A DNA stretch of 32,765 nt from Nitrospirota bacterium (GTDB lineage: Bacteria; Nitrospirota; Thermodesulfovibrionia; UBA6902), in assembly GCA_016213945.1 (NCBI GenBank), contig JACQZF010000018.1:1-32765 (forward strand), in the 5' to 3' direction. Within the stretch, counting starts at the first letter, position 1, and each line of letters begins with the position of its first letter. Made by a program: the position numbers and the translations under genes. Under the pieces are notes generated by a model. It ran no database searches. It had not been told where the DNA came from and saw nothing but the letters and a program-made list of their open reading frames with translations. Below, piece after piece: positions 24,185 to 32,761 of this stretch.

Positions 24185-26602
24185 ATGAAAATACTCATCG
24201 TTGATGACAGCGACGAATCAAGGGTAATTCTCAGGAACATTCTCTGCGCAGCGGAGTGCGCCGTGGAAGAAGCCTCAAACGGCATCGAGGCCCTGAAATC
24301 AGCGCGGCAATCACCGCCTGACATATTTATATCCGGTATCTTCATGCCTGAATTGGACGGGTTCAGCCTCTGCCAGGAGGTCAAGAAAGACGGGCAACTG
24401 AACAAAATCCCTTTTGTCTTTTATGCAGATTCACATACGGCCCCCGAAGATGAAAAATTAGCAATGGCCCTCGGCGCATCACGCTTTATAATCAAACCGG
24501 CTGAACCTGCTGAATTACTGAAAAATATAAAAGATGTTATAAGGGAATTCAAAGGGCGTGAGGCGCATGTGCTGGCGGCGCGGTCCAAAGAAAGTGACGG
24601 GGCGCCCGTTATTTATGATGAAAGCCTCGCAATAAAGCTTGATCAGGAATTAAAAGAGCTTGTGATGAAACACAGGTCCTTGCTGGAGCGGGAAGCTGCA
24701 TTGCGTGAATCGGAAGAACAGTTCAGGCTAATTGTCCAGAACGCTGATGAGATTATTTACTCAGTGGAAATAAAAAACAATCCGCTTGAGGGTCGGTTGA
24801 GTTTCGTCAGCAACCAGATCACGAACATTCTCGGATACCAGCCTGATGAGTTTATTAATGACCCATCATTATGGTTTCACATCATACATCCTGAGGACCT
24901 GCAATCCGTTGCGGACAGCACAGATAAAATAATCAAAAACTGTAAAAAGGCAACCAGATATTACCGCATCCGGCACAAAGATACAGGCGAATACAGGCAT
25001 ATCGAGGACATGGTTGTCCCCCTTGCCGCCAATAATACGGTTACCGGTTTTTTAGGCATGGCGCGCGATATTACAGAACGTAAAGAACTGGAGGACTCCC
25101 TGTGGCAGAGCGAAACAAGATACCGCCTGCTCTTTGAACATGCAAATGACGCGATATATTTAATCGCCCCTGAGACTGAACAGATTATCGACTGCAACAA
25201 TAAAGCCGCGGAGATGGACGGGTACACAGTTGAAGAGTTGAAAAATATGAAAATCACCTCACTGCACCCTGATAACGAACTTGACGTAGTCAGGGAGAGA
25301 TTAAAAGAAGTCTCGCAGTCAGGTTCTGTTTCATGCATTTCAGGACTGCACCATATCAGAAAAGACGGCGTCTTTGTGCTTATTGAAGTCAATGCGACGA
25401 TGCTTGAGATCGGAGGGAAGCTTTTTAGCCTCGGCATTGTCAGAGACATCTCCGAGCGGAAGATGCTCGAAGACCAGCTTATTCATGCCCAGAAGATGGA
25501 GGCGGTAGGGCAGCTTGCCGGGGGAATCGCACATGACTTCAACAACATGCTCACAGCGATCATTGGCTACGGTAATCTTTTAAAGATGAAATTGCAGGAC
25601 AACGGCCAGCATTCGCACATTATTGACCAGATACTCGGCATAACAGATCGGGGAGCCAGCCTTGTCAGCAACCTCCTTGCCTTCAGCAGAAAGCAGGCCG
25701 TCTCTCTCAGACCTGTTAATCTCAATAAAATCATAGAAGACGCTGTAAGATTTTTGCCAAAGCTGACAGGCGAGGGTATTGATATAAAGATAAACCTTGC
25801 AGGCAGGGATTTGATAATCATGGCCGACAGCGTTCAGATAGAACAGATCCTCATGAATCTCGCCTCAAATGCGCGTGACGCAATGCCTGAAGGCGGGGTC
25901 TTGTCTATAAAGACTGAATGCGTGGAAATAGACAGCGAACTTATCAAGGCCCGCAAGAATAGAAGGACGGGCGCATACGCGCTTCTTTCAGTAAGCGACG
26001 GCGGCACAGGTATGGATGAGGCGATAAAGGGAAAGATTTTTGAGCCTTTCTTTACAACTAAAGAAGTTGGAAAAGGCACGGGGCTTGGGCTTTCCATGAT
26101 TTACGGTATCGTAAAACAGCACGGCGGTTATATTGACGTTCACAGCGAATTGAGAAACGGATCAATCTTTAAAATATATTTGCCGTTAACAAAAGAAACG
26201 CCTGGCGAAAAGGATCGCGCTGAGAGGTCTTTCCCGGCCGGCGGCAGAGAGACGATACTGATTGCCGAAGACGAACACGGGGTCAGAAAGACCCTGAAGA
26301 TCATCCTTGAGGAGTTCGGATATAAGGTCATTGAGGCTGCGGACGGCGCAGATGCAGTGAAAAAATTCATGGACAACCGTAATAATATCCAATTGCTCCT
26401 GTTCGACGTGATGATGCCGAAAAAGAACGGCATAGAGGCCTTTGAAGAGATAAAAAATGTGGCGCCTGATATGAAGGTCATTTTTACAAGCGGCTATGCT
26501 GCAAAAGTTGCAGTCGCGGGAAGAGGATTGCTGCACTTTATCCCGAAACCGGTTGAGCCGAATGATCTTATGAGAAAGATAAGAGAGGTGCTTGACGCAT
26601 GA
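24185..26602 (+). CDS. Hybrid sensor histidine kinase, REC-PAS-PAS-HisKA-HATPase-REC
   Basis: This 805-residue soluble kinase has an N-terminal receiver domain (1-120), two PAS domains (about 175-300 and 310-430, each ending in an ARDITERKELE / VRDISERKMLE tail), HisKA with the phosphorylated His in AHDFNNMLTAIIGYG, and an ATPase domain (LMNLASNARDAMPEGG, GTGLGLSMIYGIVKQHGG). A C-terminal receiver follows with intact LLLFDVMMPKKNG and FIPKPVEP. The first receiver has the acidic pocket (IVDDSDES) and lysine (IIKPAE), but its phospho-acceptor Asp is Gly51 (IFISGIFMPELDG), so it should not accept phosphate. It overlaps the HD-GYP gene by 4 bp (ATGA) and the two probably form one pathway. Confidence 0.92.
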   Translation: MKILIVDDSDESRVILRNILCAAECAVEEASNGIEALKSARQSPPDIFISGIFMPELDGFSLCQEVKKDGQLNKIPFVFYADSHTAPEDEKLAMALGASRFIIKPAEPAELLKNIKDVIREFKGREAHVLAARSKESDGAPVIYDESLAIKLDQELKELVMKHRSLLEREAALRESEEQFRLIVQNADEIIYSVEIKNNPLEGRLSFVSNQITNILGYQPDEFINDPSLWFHIIHPEDLQSVADSTDKIIKNCKKATRYYRIRHKDTGEYRHIEDMVVPLAANNTVTGFLGMARDITERKELEDSLWQSETRYRLLFEHANDAIYLIAPETEQIIDCNNKAAEMDGYTVEELKNMKITSLHPDNELDVVRERLKEVSQSGSVSCISGLHHIRKDGVFVLIEVNATMLEIGGKLFSLGIVRDISERKMLEDQLIHAQKMEAVGQLAGGIAHDFNNMLTAIIGYGNLLKMKLQDNGQHSHIIDQILGITDRGASLVSNLLAFSRKQAVSLRPVNLNKIIEDAVRFLPKLTGEGIDIKINLAGRDLIIMADSVQIEQILMNLASNARDAMPEGGVLSIKTECVEIDSELIKARKNRRTGAYALLSVSDGGTGMDEAIKGKIFEPFFTTKEVGKGTGLGLSMIYGIVKQHGGYIDVHSELRNGSIFKIYLPLTKETPGEKDRAERSFPAGGRETILIAEDEHGVRKTLKIILEEFGYKVIEAADGADAVKKFMDNRNNIQLLLFDVMMPKKNGIEAFEEIKNVAPDMKVIFTSGYAAKVAVAGRGLLHFIPKPVEPNDLMRKIREVLDA

Positions 26603-27225
26603 ATCCTGAAGACAAGAAATATATCCTCGTTGTTGATGATGACAAGTATGTGCTTGGGTCTATTTCCAAACTGCTTCTGGCGCATGGCTTCAACATCAAG
26701 TCCTGCGTGAGCGGCGAAGAAGCCATGAATTGCTTCATTGAAAACAATGTCCGCCTCATACTGACTGATGTAAAGATGCCCGGCATGTCGGGGATAGAGC
26801 TTCTTAGCAGGGTGCATGACATTAATCCAAGGATGCCGGTAATCCTGATGACCGGTTATGCCGAGCTGGAGACGGCCATCGGCGCTATTAAGAGAGGGGC
26901 CTTTGATTTTATAACGAAGCCTTACTCCCCCGAGTATATTATCCACACAATAGAGAAAGCCATGAGGTATACAGGGCTTCTTCAGTTAGAAGAGGATTAT
27001 AAGCAAAGGCTTGAAGAAACCGTGAGGAAGCAAACACAGCAGATTTATAATTTAAGCCGGGAAGTCATAAAGCGTCTGACAACAGTTGCGGAATTCAGGG
27101 ACACAGGCACAGGCGCTCATGTATCAAGAATAGGGCTTTATGCAAACAAGATATCCGAATCGCTGAACATGCCTCTTGAGTTCATTGACGCAATAACCTA
27201 CGCAAGCTCGCTCCATGACCTATAG
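26599..27225 (+). pseudogene. REC-HD-GYP response regulator, first part (frameshifted)
   Basis: This encodes a receiver domain (about 1-120; acidic IVLVVDDD-like pocket and phospho-acceptor in LILTDVKMPGMSG), a coiled linker, and the start of an HD-GYP c-di-GMP phosphodiesterase (VIKRLTTVAEFRDTGTGAHV ... ASSLHDL). The open frame then stops at TAG 27223-27225, directly after HDL, where the family continues GKIGI. Sequence immediately after (ATA GGC ATC ACG GAC) encodes IGITDNILLKPGPFTHEE in another frame. A 7-nt deletion removing Gly-Lys would explain both. It overlaps the hybrid kinase gene. Confidence 0.85.
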
Positions 27226-27644
27226 GCATCACGGACAATATACTTTTAAAGCCCGGCCCTTTTACTCATGAGGAGTTTGAAATTATGAAGGCGCATACAA
27301 CGATGGGACACAATATCCTTAACGGCTCTTCACATCATGTAATCCAGATGGGGGCCTCCATTGCGCTCAATCATCATGAAAGGTGGGGCGGCACGGGTTA
27401 CCCGCGAAAACTAAAAGGTGAAAAGATACCGATTGAAGGCAGGATAGTCATGATTTGCGATCAGTACGATGCATTGATGAGTCTAAGGCCATATAAATCA
27501 CCTTTCAGTCATGAAGAAACAATGGAGATAATATTCAGAGGGGACGGAAGGACAAAGCCCGAACACTTCGACCCCGATGTCTTAAATGCCTTTAAAGAAC
27601 TGTCCCCGGTATTCAAAGAAATATTTGAAACACATCCTGATTGA
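27226..27644 (+). pseudogene. HD-GYP domain, second part (out of frame with the first)
   Basis: This continues the phosphodiesterase: IGITDNILLKPGPFTHEE is readable from about 27225 on, and the part with its own ATG starts at 27285. It contains MKAHTTMGHNIL, LNHHERWGGTGYPRKLKG, which holds the GYP signature and HE metal ligands, GRIVMICDQYDALMS and FDPDVLNAF. Alone it lacks the HD pair and could not hydrolyse c-di-GMP. It is likely one gene with 26599-27225. Confidence 0.85.
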
Positions 27645-27646
27645 TT

Positions 27647-28240
27647 TTATCCCCATCTCTTGAACAAATTATGCCCGACGCCTGCGGTGTCGAGGATCTT
27701 TCCCACTACAAAATCCACCATGTCATCAATGTCCTTCGGCTTGTGATAAAAGGCCGGGATAGGCGGGGCGATTGTCACTCCGAGGCGGGCGAGCTTAAGC
27801 ATGTTCTCAAGATGAATTGCGCTGAAAGGCATTTCCCTCGGCGCAAGTATCAGCCTTCTTCCCTCCTTCAACATGACGTCCGCTGTCCTTTCGATCAAGT
27901 TGTTGGCGTAGCCGTTTGCGATCCCTGAAAGCGTCTTCATTGAACAGGGCACGACAAACATCCCGTCCGTCTGAAAAGACCCGCTCGACACGGGGGCCGC
28001 GAGGTTGTGTTCGCTGTGGTATCTGACATTTTTGGAGGCGAAGTGTTTCTGTATCTTCTTAACAGTTTCAGATTCCGTCCTGCCTGACAGGTCAATGCCC
28101 GTCTCCATTTTGATGATGGAAAAGGATTGCTGAGAGATGCAGAGATGAACAAGCATTTTTGATTTGAGCAGTTCCTCTACAAGCCTGACGCCATAGACAG
28201 ACCCGCTCGCCCCGGAAATTGCGACAACAAAAGATTTCAT
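27647..28240 (-). CDS. ubiX: UbiX-like flavin prenyltransferase
   Basis: UbiX makes prenylated FMN for UbiD-type decarboxylases. The protein has 197 residues, the usual length. It begins FVVAISGASGSVYGVRLVEE (FMN-binding GASG block) and contains VVPCSMKTLSGIANGYANNL and LILAPREMPFSAIHLENML, both UbiX signatures, ending FVVGKILDTAGV. No ubiD is seen in the window, so the client enzyme is elsewhere; a role in phenolic acid or ubiquinone metabolism cannot be decided. It is convergent with the HD-GYP gene and divergent from the RHS gene. Confidence 0.94.
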   Translation of the reverse strand: MKSFVVAISGASGSVYGVRLVEELLKSKMLVHLCISQQSFSIIKMETGIDLSGRTESETVKKIQKHFASKNVRYHSEHNLAAPVSSGSFQTDGMFVVPCSMKTLSGIANGYANNLIERTADVMLKEGRRLILAPREMPFSAIHLENMLKLARLGVTIAPPIPAFYHKPKDIDDMVDFVVGKILDTAGVGHNLFKRWG

Positions 28241-28285
28241 CTGTACATTTTAACACATGACAAGAGAAACGGATTGGGAACTTCT

Positions 28286-28305
28286 ACCTGTCCTTTCGGA
28301 CAGGT
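28286..28305. promoter_or_regulatory. Perfect 8-bp inverted repeat between ubiX and the RHS gene
   Basis: ACCTGTCC TTTC GGACAGGT is a perfect inverted repeat with a 4-nt loop, about 70 nt before the RHS start and 45 nt before ubiX. It has no T-tract on the RHS side. It could be an operator or a leader hairpin; its role is not established. Confidence 0.5.
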
Positions 28306-28373
28306 GACAGCGGATTTAAAGAATGTTAAATTATCCCATCCAAAATTCTAAACACTTTTCTTGGGGGGACAAC

Positions 28374-29978
28374 ATGAAGGGGAAAATATTAGTTTTATTG
28401 TCGTGTATTTTATTCACCTCGTTTACATTAATTAGCTCAGCAGAGGCTGCCGCTAATATTTCTACAAGCTATGGCAGTGACGGTATAATGACTATCAATG
28501 CGTCCTATGACGCGGAATGTACGACTTCTGGTCCGCATCTGATAATAATGTCAAACTATTTACAAATCTTCTCAGGAGATACATTTGGCGTGTCAATAAC
28601 CGAGGATTTATCAGCTCAGCATGAGGGAACAAGACGATATACGGCATATGGAGTCGGGGGACACCTGGTAACAAATCAAAATGGCGATACTGTATGTGTG
28701 CCGGAACAAAACACAGCAATTACAGACGCAGCATTCCAAAATGAAAATATTGTTTCTTATCCGCCATTGGATTTGGTAAGGGGAATTACAACTATTTCTG
28801 CAGATTACTATTTTACCAATTTTAATGGCTCGACTTATTCATCAGCTTTTTTATATCTGAATAGTACTCTTCTTAAAAGCATAAGTCCTGCCGGACAATC
28901 AGGGACAATTTCACAGGCAGTTGATTTCTCGAACAAAAAGGGTTTCCAATTAATAAAGGTAGCCGCATGCCGTCAAACCTGGTGCAACTACGTAGAAAAG
29001 CTTGTCTATGTAGAGCCTGAGGATAGTTGCCCATTAAGTGTTGGTAAACCTGTCAATGCAGCGAGCGGCAATGTCTATTTAAATGAAACAGATTTCACCA
29101 TTAAGGGCACAGAGCCTATAAAGTTCACACGCTATTATGACAGCGCAGAAACAATAGCGAGAGATTTCGGCGCTGGATGGGGGCATACATATGCCACCAG
29201 AGTAATTGGAGTTACGGGCAGCTTTCACACATACAAGGTGATAAACCCTGACGGCTCCACCGTCTATTACATAGACAACGATGGGGATAAAGTTTACAAT
29301 GTTGAATTTCCAAAAGGAGAAAAGAGCAGGCTGATTAGAAAATCTGACAACACTTTTGTTAGGGAGTTCTTTGACGGAGGCAAGGAAGAATTCAACAGCA
29401 GCGGGCATCTTACCGCGCTGGTTGACAGAAACGGAAACAGGATAACGCTTACGAGAGGAGCTAATAACACCCTTATCAGAATTACAGACTCCTCGGTCAG
29501 GGTGATTACCGTAACCAATGACACCTCCAATACTAAAATCACCTCCATAACCCTTCCTGACGGTAAAGTGATCAGTTATGCGTATCTCACATCTGGACTC
29601 CTCGGATCAACCACCTACCCTGACGGAAGCCAGAAGAATTATGAATATGTCAATGTAACCGGAGTGGGTTACAGACTCACAGGCATTAAAGACGAAAACA
29701 ATCATTACACAGAAAAACATACGTATGATAATAAGGGCAGGGCAATTACTTCATCTTCGGATGGGACAAACGAGAAACTGATCATCAATTATGCAAGTGA
29801 TACACAATCCACAGTAACAGATTCATTGGGGCGTGTTACTACATACACGATTGATAAAACCCTCGGGCAAAGCCATCCTACTAACATCTCAGGGCCGGGA
29901 TGCAAGGAGTGTAGGCTTATGGGACTACTGATGAAAGAACGATCGCTTACTCTTATAATGCATACGGGCAAGTACTGA
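28374..29978 (+). CDS. Sec-exported RHS protein, N-terminal part (frame broken near 29905-29917)
   Basis: The ATG at 28374 (after a G-rich TTGGGGGGACAAC) gives a Sec signal peptide, MKGKILVLLSCILFTSFTLI to about AEA. Residues ~25-215 are an unrecognised beta-rich region with several Cys. From about residue 224 comes an RHS entry domain resembling DUF6531 (GKPVNAASGNVYLNETDFTI, IKFTRYYDS, GAGWGHTYATRV), then YD repeats (PDGKVISYAY, YPDGSQKNYEY). Sense is lost after GPGCKEC at about 29912: the next residues (RLMGLLMKERSL...) are out of frame, and similarity continues in the next frame. One missing base (or two extra) at 29905-29917 explains this, so this and the following entry are one gene of about 1460 residues. 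Confidence 0.85.
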   Translation: MKGKILVLLSCILFTSFTLISSAEAAANISTSYGSDGIMTINASYDAECTTSGPHLIIMSNYLQIFSGDTFGVSITEDLSAQHEGTRRYTAYGVGGHLVTNQNGDTVCVPEQNTAITDAAFQNENIVSYPPLDLVRGITTISADYYFTNFNGSTYSSAFLYLNSTLLKSISPAGQSGTISQAVDFSNKKGFQLIKVAACRQTWCNYVEKLVYVEPEDSCPLSVGKPVNAASGNVYLNETDFTIKGTEPIKFTRYYDSAETIARDFGAGWGHTYATRVIGVTGSFHTYKVINPDGSTVYYIDNDGDKVYNVEFPKGEKSRLIRKSDNTFVREFFDGGKEEFNSSGHLTALVDRNGNRITLTRGANNTLIRITDSSVRVITVTNDTSNTKITSITLPDGKVISYAYLTSGLLGSTTYPDGSQKNYEYVNVTGVGYRLTGIKDENNHYTEKHTYDNKGRAITSSSDGTNEKLIINYASDTQSTVTDSLGRVTTYTIDKTLGQSHPTNISGPGCKECRLMGLLMKERSLTLIMHTGKY

Positions 29979-32761
29979 CGACAACCGATCCGAATGGAAA
30001 TACCACAACGAACACCTACGACCAGTACGGCAATCTCGCCTCAGTAACCAATGCCTTAAACCAGGCGATTATTTATGCATACGACATCATGGGCAATCTC
30101 ATCTCGATGACGGATGCAAATGGGAATACGACCAATTATGAATACGATTTAAGAGACCGGCTTACAAGAGAGACAAAACCCGATGGGGGAGTAATCAATT
30201 ACGAATACGATGCGGCCGGGAACAGGACGGCTGTAACGGATGCCGACGGCAACAGTACGACATTCACATACGACAGCATTAATCGTCTTATCAAGACAAC
30301 AGACCCCGAAGGTGATACAACCAATTACACTTTCGACACTGAAAACAATATGGCATCAATGATAATCAAGGACAATTTGAATAATATAATCATATCCGAG
30401 AGCTACTCATACGACGACCACAACAGACTGACAAGGACAACACATGCAGACGGCACATACACAGAGCAAAGTTATGATGCGCTTGGGAATGTCCTAACAA
30501 AAAGAGACGAAAACGGAAACGCCACGACTAATGCGTATGACGCATTGAACAGACTAATTTCAGTCACAGACCCGGACAGCGGGGTTACTTCATACACTTA
30601 TGACAAGAGAAATAACCTGACATCAATAACCGATGCCAATGGAAATGTAACGACTTATCACTATGACAACCTCAACCGCCTTATCTCAACCACGAGCCCT
30701 GATACGGGCACGACAACTTATACTTACGATACGCATGGGAACATGATTACAAAGACAGACGCAAATGGGGTTACCACAACTTATTCATACGATTCATTGG
30801 ACCGTCAGACAGCGATACAGTTCCCGGATTCAACACAAAATGTTACGTATGCCTTCGACAATTGTCTTAACGGAAAAGGCAGAGTTTGCATGATGACAGA
30901 CCCATCAGGCATCGCATGGTATGACTATGATAAAATGGGCAGGGTTGTCAAAGAGAGCAAAGAGATTAACAGCATAAACTATCAAACTGACTACAGTTAT
31001 GATTTCAACGGTAATGTCTCGACAATTACATATCCGGGCGGACGGGAAATAGCGTATACCTATAACCAGCTAAATAAAATTGTCTCGGTTGCCGAAACAT
31101 ATCTTGGGGTGACAAGGACAGTGGTCTCAAATATCGACTATCAGCCATTTGGAGATATTACATCAATGTCATACGGTAACGGGATCGTGACATTAAAGAC
31201 CTACGACAACACCAACCGGCTGAACAGCCTGAACGTTGGAACATTAAAACAACTTTCATATGTCCGGGACAATACCGGCAACATTACGGCAATAACCGAT
31301 GGACTCAATCCTGTGAAGAAAAGATCCTTCACCTATGATCTTCTCAATAGATTGACATTTGCAGCAGGTCCATGGGGAGCGCTTACATACGCATATGACC
31401 CTGTCGGAAACAGGACCTACGAAACAACCGGTACGGGAAATACGACGTACAGCTATACTGCAAACAAATTGACCGCCGCCGCCGGAGAAAAGGTATTAAA
31501 TTTCAATTATGATAATAACGGTAATACAACTGCGGAGAATAACAAGCAGTACAGCTACAACCAGAACCAGAGACTGACACAAGTCACAGACACCAGCACT
31601 GTTCTGGGCGAGTATGGTTACAACGCCAAAAGTCAGAGAATAAAGAAGAGCGTTAATGGACAGACAACGATCTTTCACTATGATCAAAACGGTCTGCTGA
31701 TTGCCGAATCAACGGTCACCGGGGAAATGATAGCGGAGTATGTCTATTTAAACGGGCAGCCGTTGGCCAGGATGGGCAGCGGTATTTTCTCTGACGCAGA
31801 TGGCGATGGCGTGGGAGACGCATATGACAATTGCATAGAAGCAGCCAATCCTGATCAAAGGGACACTAATTCACACGAAGACGACAATACATCATTACCG
31901 GGGATACAGCATTACGGGAATATCTGTGACCCTGATTTCGACAACAACGGATTTGTAAATATCCTGGATTTCAACGGATGGCGCAAATGGGCGCGCAGCA
32001 GCGCGCCGCCTGCGCCTGCAGATATAGATGTTGACGGAAATGGGACAGTGTGGATAGGGGACTTCAACATCTGGCGCAGATATTACGGGAAAGCCCCTGG
32101 ACCCGGAAGAGATTCGACAGAAAGCAATCGCATTTACTATTACCACAACGACCACCTCGGCACCCCGATGATGATGACGGATGGTTCAGGAAGTACCGTT
32201 TGGCAAGGGGAGTTTAAACCGCTCGGTGAGCCGGTGTCTATTTCCGGCTCAATCACAAACAACCTCAGGTTCCCCGGGCAGTATTATGATGTGGAAACCG
32301 GATTACATCAGAATTGGCACAGAGATTATATGCCGGAAGTAGGGCGATATGTAGAAAGCGATCCCATCCTGCAGCCGATGATAGATTTTGATGTCGTGCC
32401 AAATAGTTCCAGTTGCTCTCAGTCAAAGCAGACATGGCAAGTGCCGAACCTCTTATCTACTCCTCAAGGCCTACAACCATATGTCTACACTGCAAATAAT
32501 CCAATCAACTTTGTTGATCCATCGGGGCTGTGGACGATCCCGGGGACAAATTGGTGTGGCCCGGGAGGCAGTGGTCATTTGACTGGTTGTTATGATAAAG
32601 CTTGTAAAGCACATGATAAGTGCTATGAAAAATGTGCTTTAGATGCAAAGAGTAGATGGAAGGATGGAAATATCTTTAGTAAATGTGCCTGGGAATGTGA
32701 TAAGAAGTTAGTGAAACGTTGGAAAAATTGTGCTTGCAGTGGCGCAAGCGGAAACTGGTAA
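29915..32761 (+). CDS. RHS protein, C-terminal part: YD repeats, TSP3/dockerin insert, RHS core, PLA2-like tip
   Basis: In this frame the sequence continues AYGTTDERTIAYSYNAYGQV from 29915 (first ATG 30089). About 570 residues are YD repeats (MTDANGNTTNYEYDLRDRL and many like it). About 31790-32100 is a TSP3-like DADGDGVGDAYDNC run followed by two dockerin-like Ca loops. The RHS core follows: YYYHNDHLGTPMMMTD, WHRDYMPEVGRYVESDPI and ANNPINFVDPSGLW. After that the C-terminal ~75 residues have WCGPGGSG and ACKAHDKCYEKC, resembling the calcium loop and His-Asp active site of secreted phospholipase A2. The stop is TAA 32759-32761. It may act as a secreted or surface toxin on membranes. Confidence 0.85.
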   Translation, partial: AYGTTDERTIAYSYNAYGQVLTTTDPNGNTTTNTYDQYGNLASVTNALNQAIIYAYDIMGNLISMTDANGNTTNYEYDLRDRLTRETKPDGGVINYEYDAAGNRTAVTDADGNSTTFTYDSINRLIKTTDPEGDTTNYTFDTENNMASMIIKDNLNNIIISESYSYDDHNRLTRTTHADGTYTEQSYDALGNVLTKRDENGNATTNAYDALNRLISVTDPDSGVTSYTYDKRNNLTSITDANGNVTTYHYDNLNRLISTTSPDTGTTTYTYDTHGNMITKTDANGVTTTYSYDSLDRQTAIQFPDSTQNVTYAFDNCLNGKGRVCMMTDPSGIAWYDYDKMGRVVKESKEINSINYQTDYSYDFNGNVSTITYPGGREIAYTYNQLNKIVSVAETYLGVTRTVVSNIDYQPFGDITSMSYGNGIVTLKTYDNTNRLNSLNVGTLKQLSYVRDNTGNITAITDGLNPVKKRSFTYDLLNRLTFAAGPWGALTYAYDPVGNRTYETTGTGNTTYSYTANKLTAAAGEKVLNFNYDNNGNTTAENNKQYSYNQNQRLTQVTDTSTVLGEYGYNAKSQRIKKSVNGQTTIFHYDQNGLLIAESTVTGEMIAEYVYLNGQPLARMGSGIFSDADGDGVGDAYDNCIEAANPDQRDTNSHEDDNTSLPGIQHYGNICDPDFDNNGFVNILDFNGWRKWARSSAPPAPADIDVDGNGTVWIGDFNIWRRYYGKAPGPGRDSTESNRIYYYHNDHLGTPMMMTDGSGSTVWQGEFKPLGEPVSISGSITNNLRFPGQYYDVETGLHQNWHRDYMPEVGRYVESDPILQPMIDFDVVPNSSSCSQSKQTWQVPNLLSTPQGLQPYVYTANNPINFVDPSGLWTIPGTNWCGPGGSGHLTGCYDKACKAHDKCYEKCALDAKSRWKDGNIFSKCAWECDKKLVKRWKNCACSGASGNW
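31790..32100 (+). other. TSP3 plus dockerin-like calcium-binding insert in the RHS protein
   Basis: Encoded residues read DADGDGVGDAYDNC and NPDQRD (thrombospondin type 3 pattern), then two EF-hand-type loops, DFDNNGFVNILD and DVDGNGTVWIGD. Each loop has Asp at positions 1, 3 and 12 and Asn and Gly at positions 5 and 6, typical of dockerin. The block lies between the YD repeats and the RHS core. Confidence 0.8.
32547..32761 (+). other. Phospholipase A2-like C-terminal toxin tip
   Basis: The tip, just after the DPSGL boundary, encodes TNWCGPGGSG and YDKACKAHDKCYEKC, with the CAT-GAT (His-Asp) pair at 32612-32617, then FSKCAWECDKKL. Cys-rich spacing and the C-x2-HDxCY pattern match the sPLA2 fold. 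By my hand count, G+C in 32581-32700 is about 36 percent, clearly lower than the upstream RHS repeats. Confidence 0.72.

Noticed and set aside
28286-28305. Rho-independent terminator for the RHS or ubiX side
   Set aside because: The hairpin has no T-tract on either side and lies upstream of both divergent gene starts.
29905-29917. Programmed frameshift in the RHS gene, given the SD-like AAGGAG just upstream
   Set aside because: No slippery heptamer or structured stimulator is visible, and a -1 slip directly after the TGT codon would meet a TAG; an indel is simpler.
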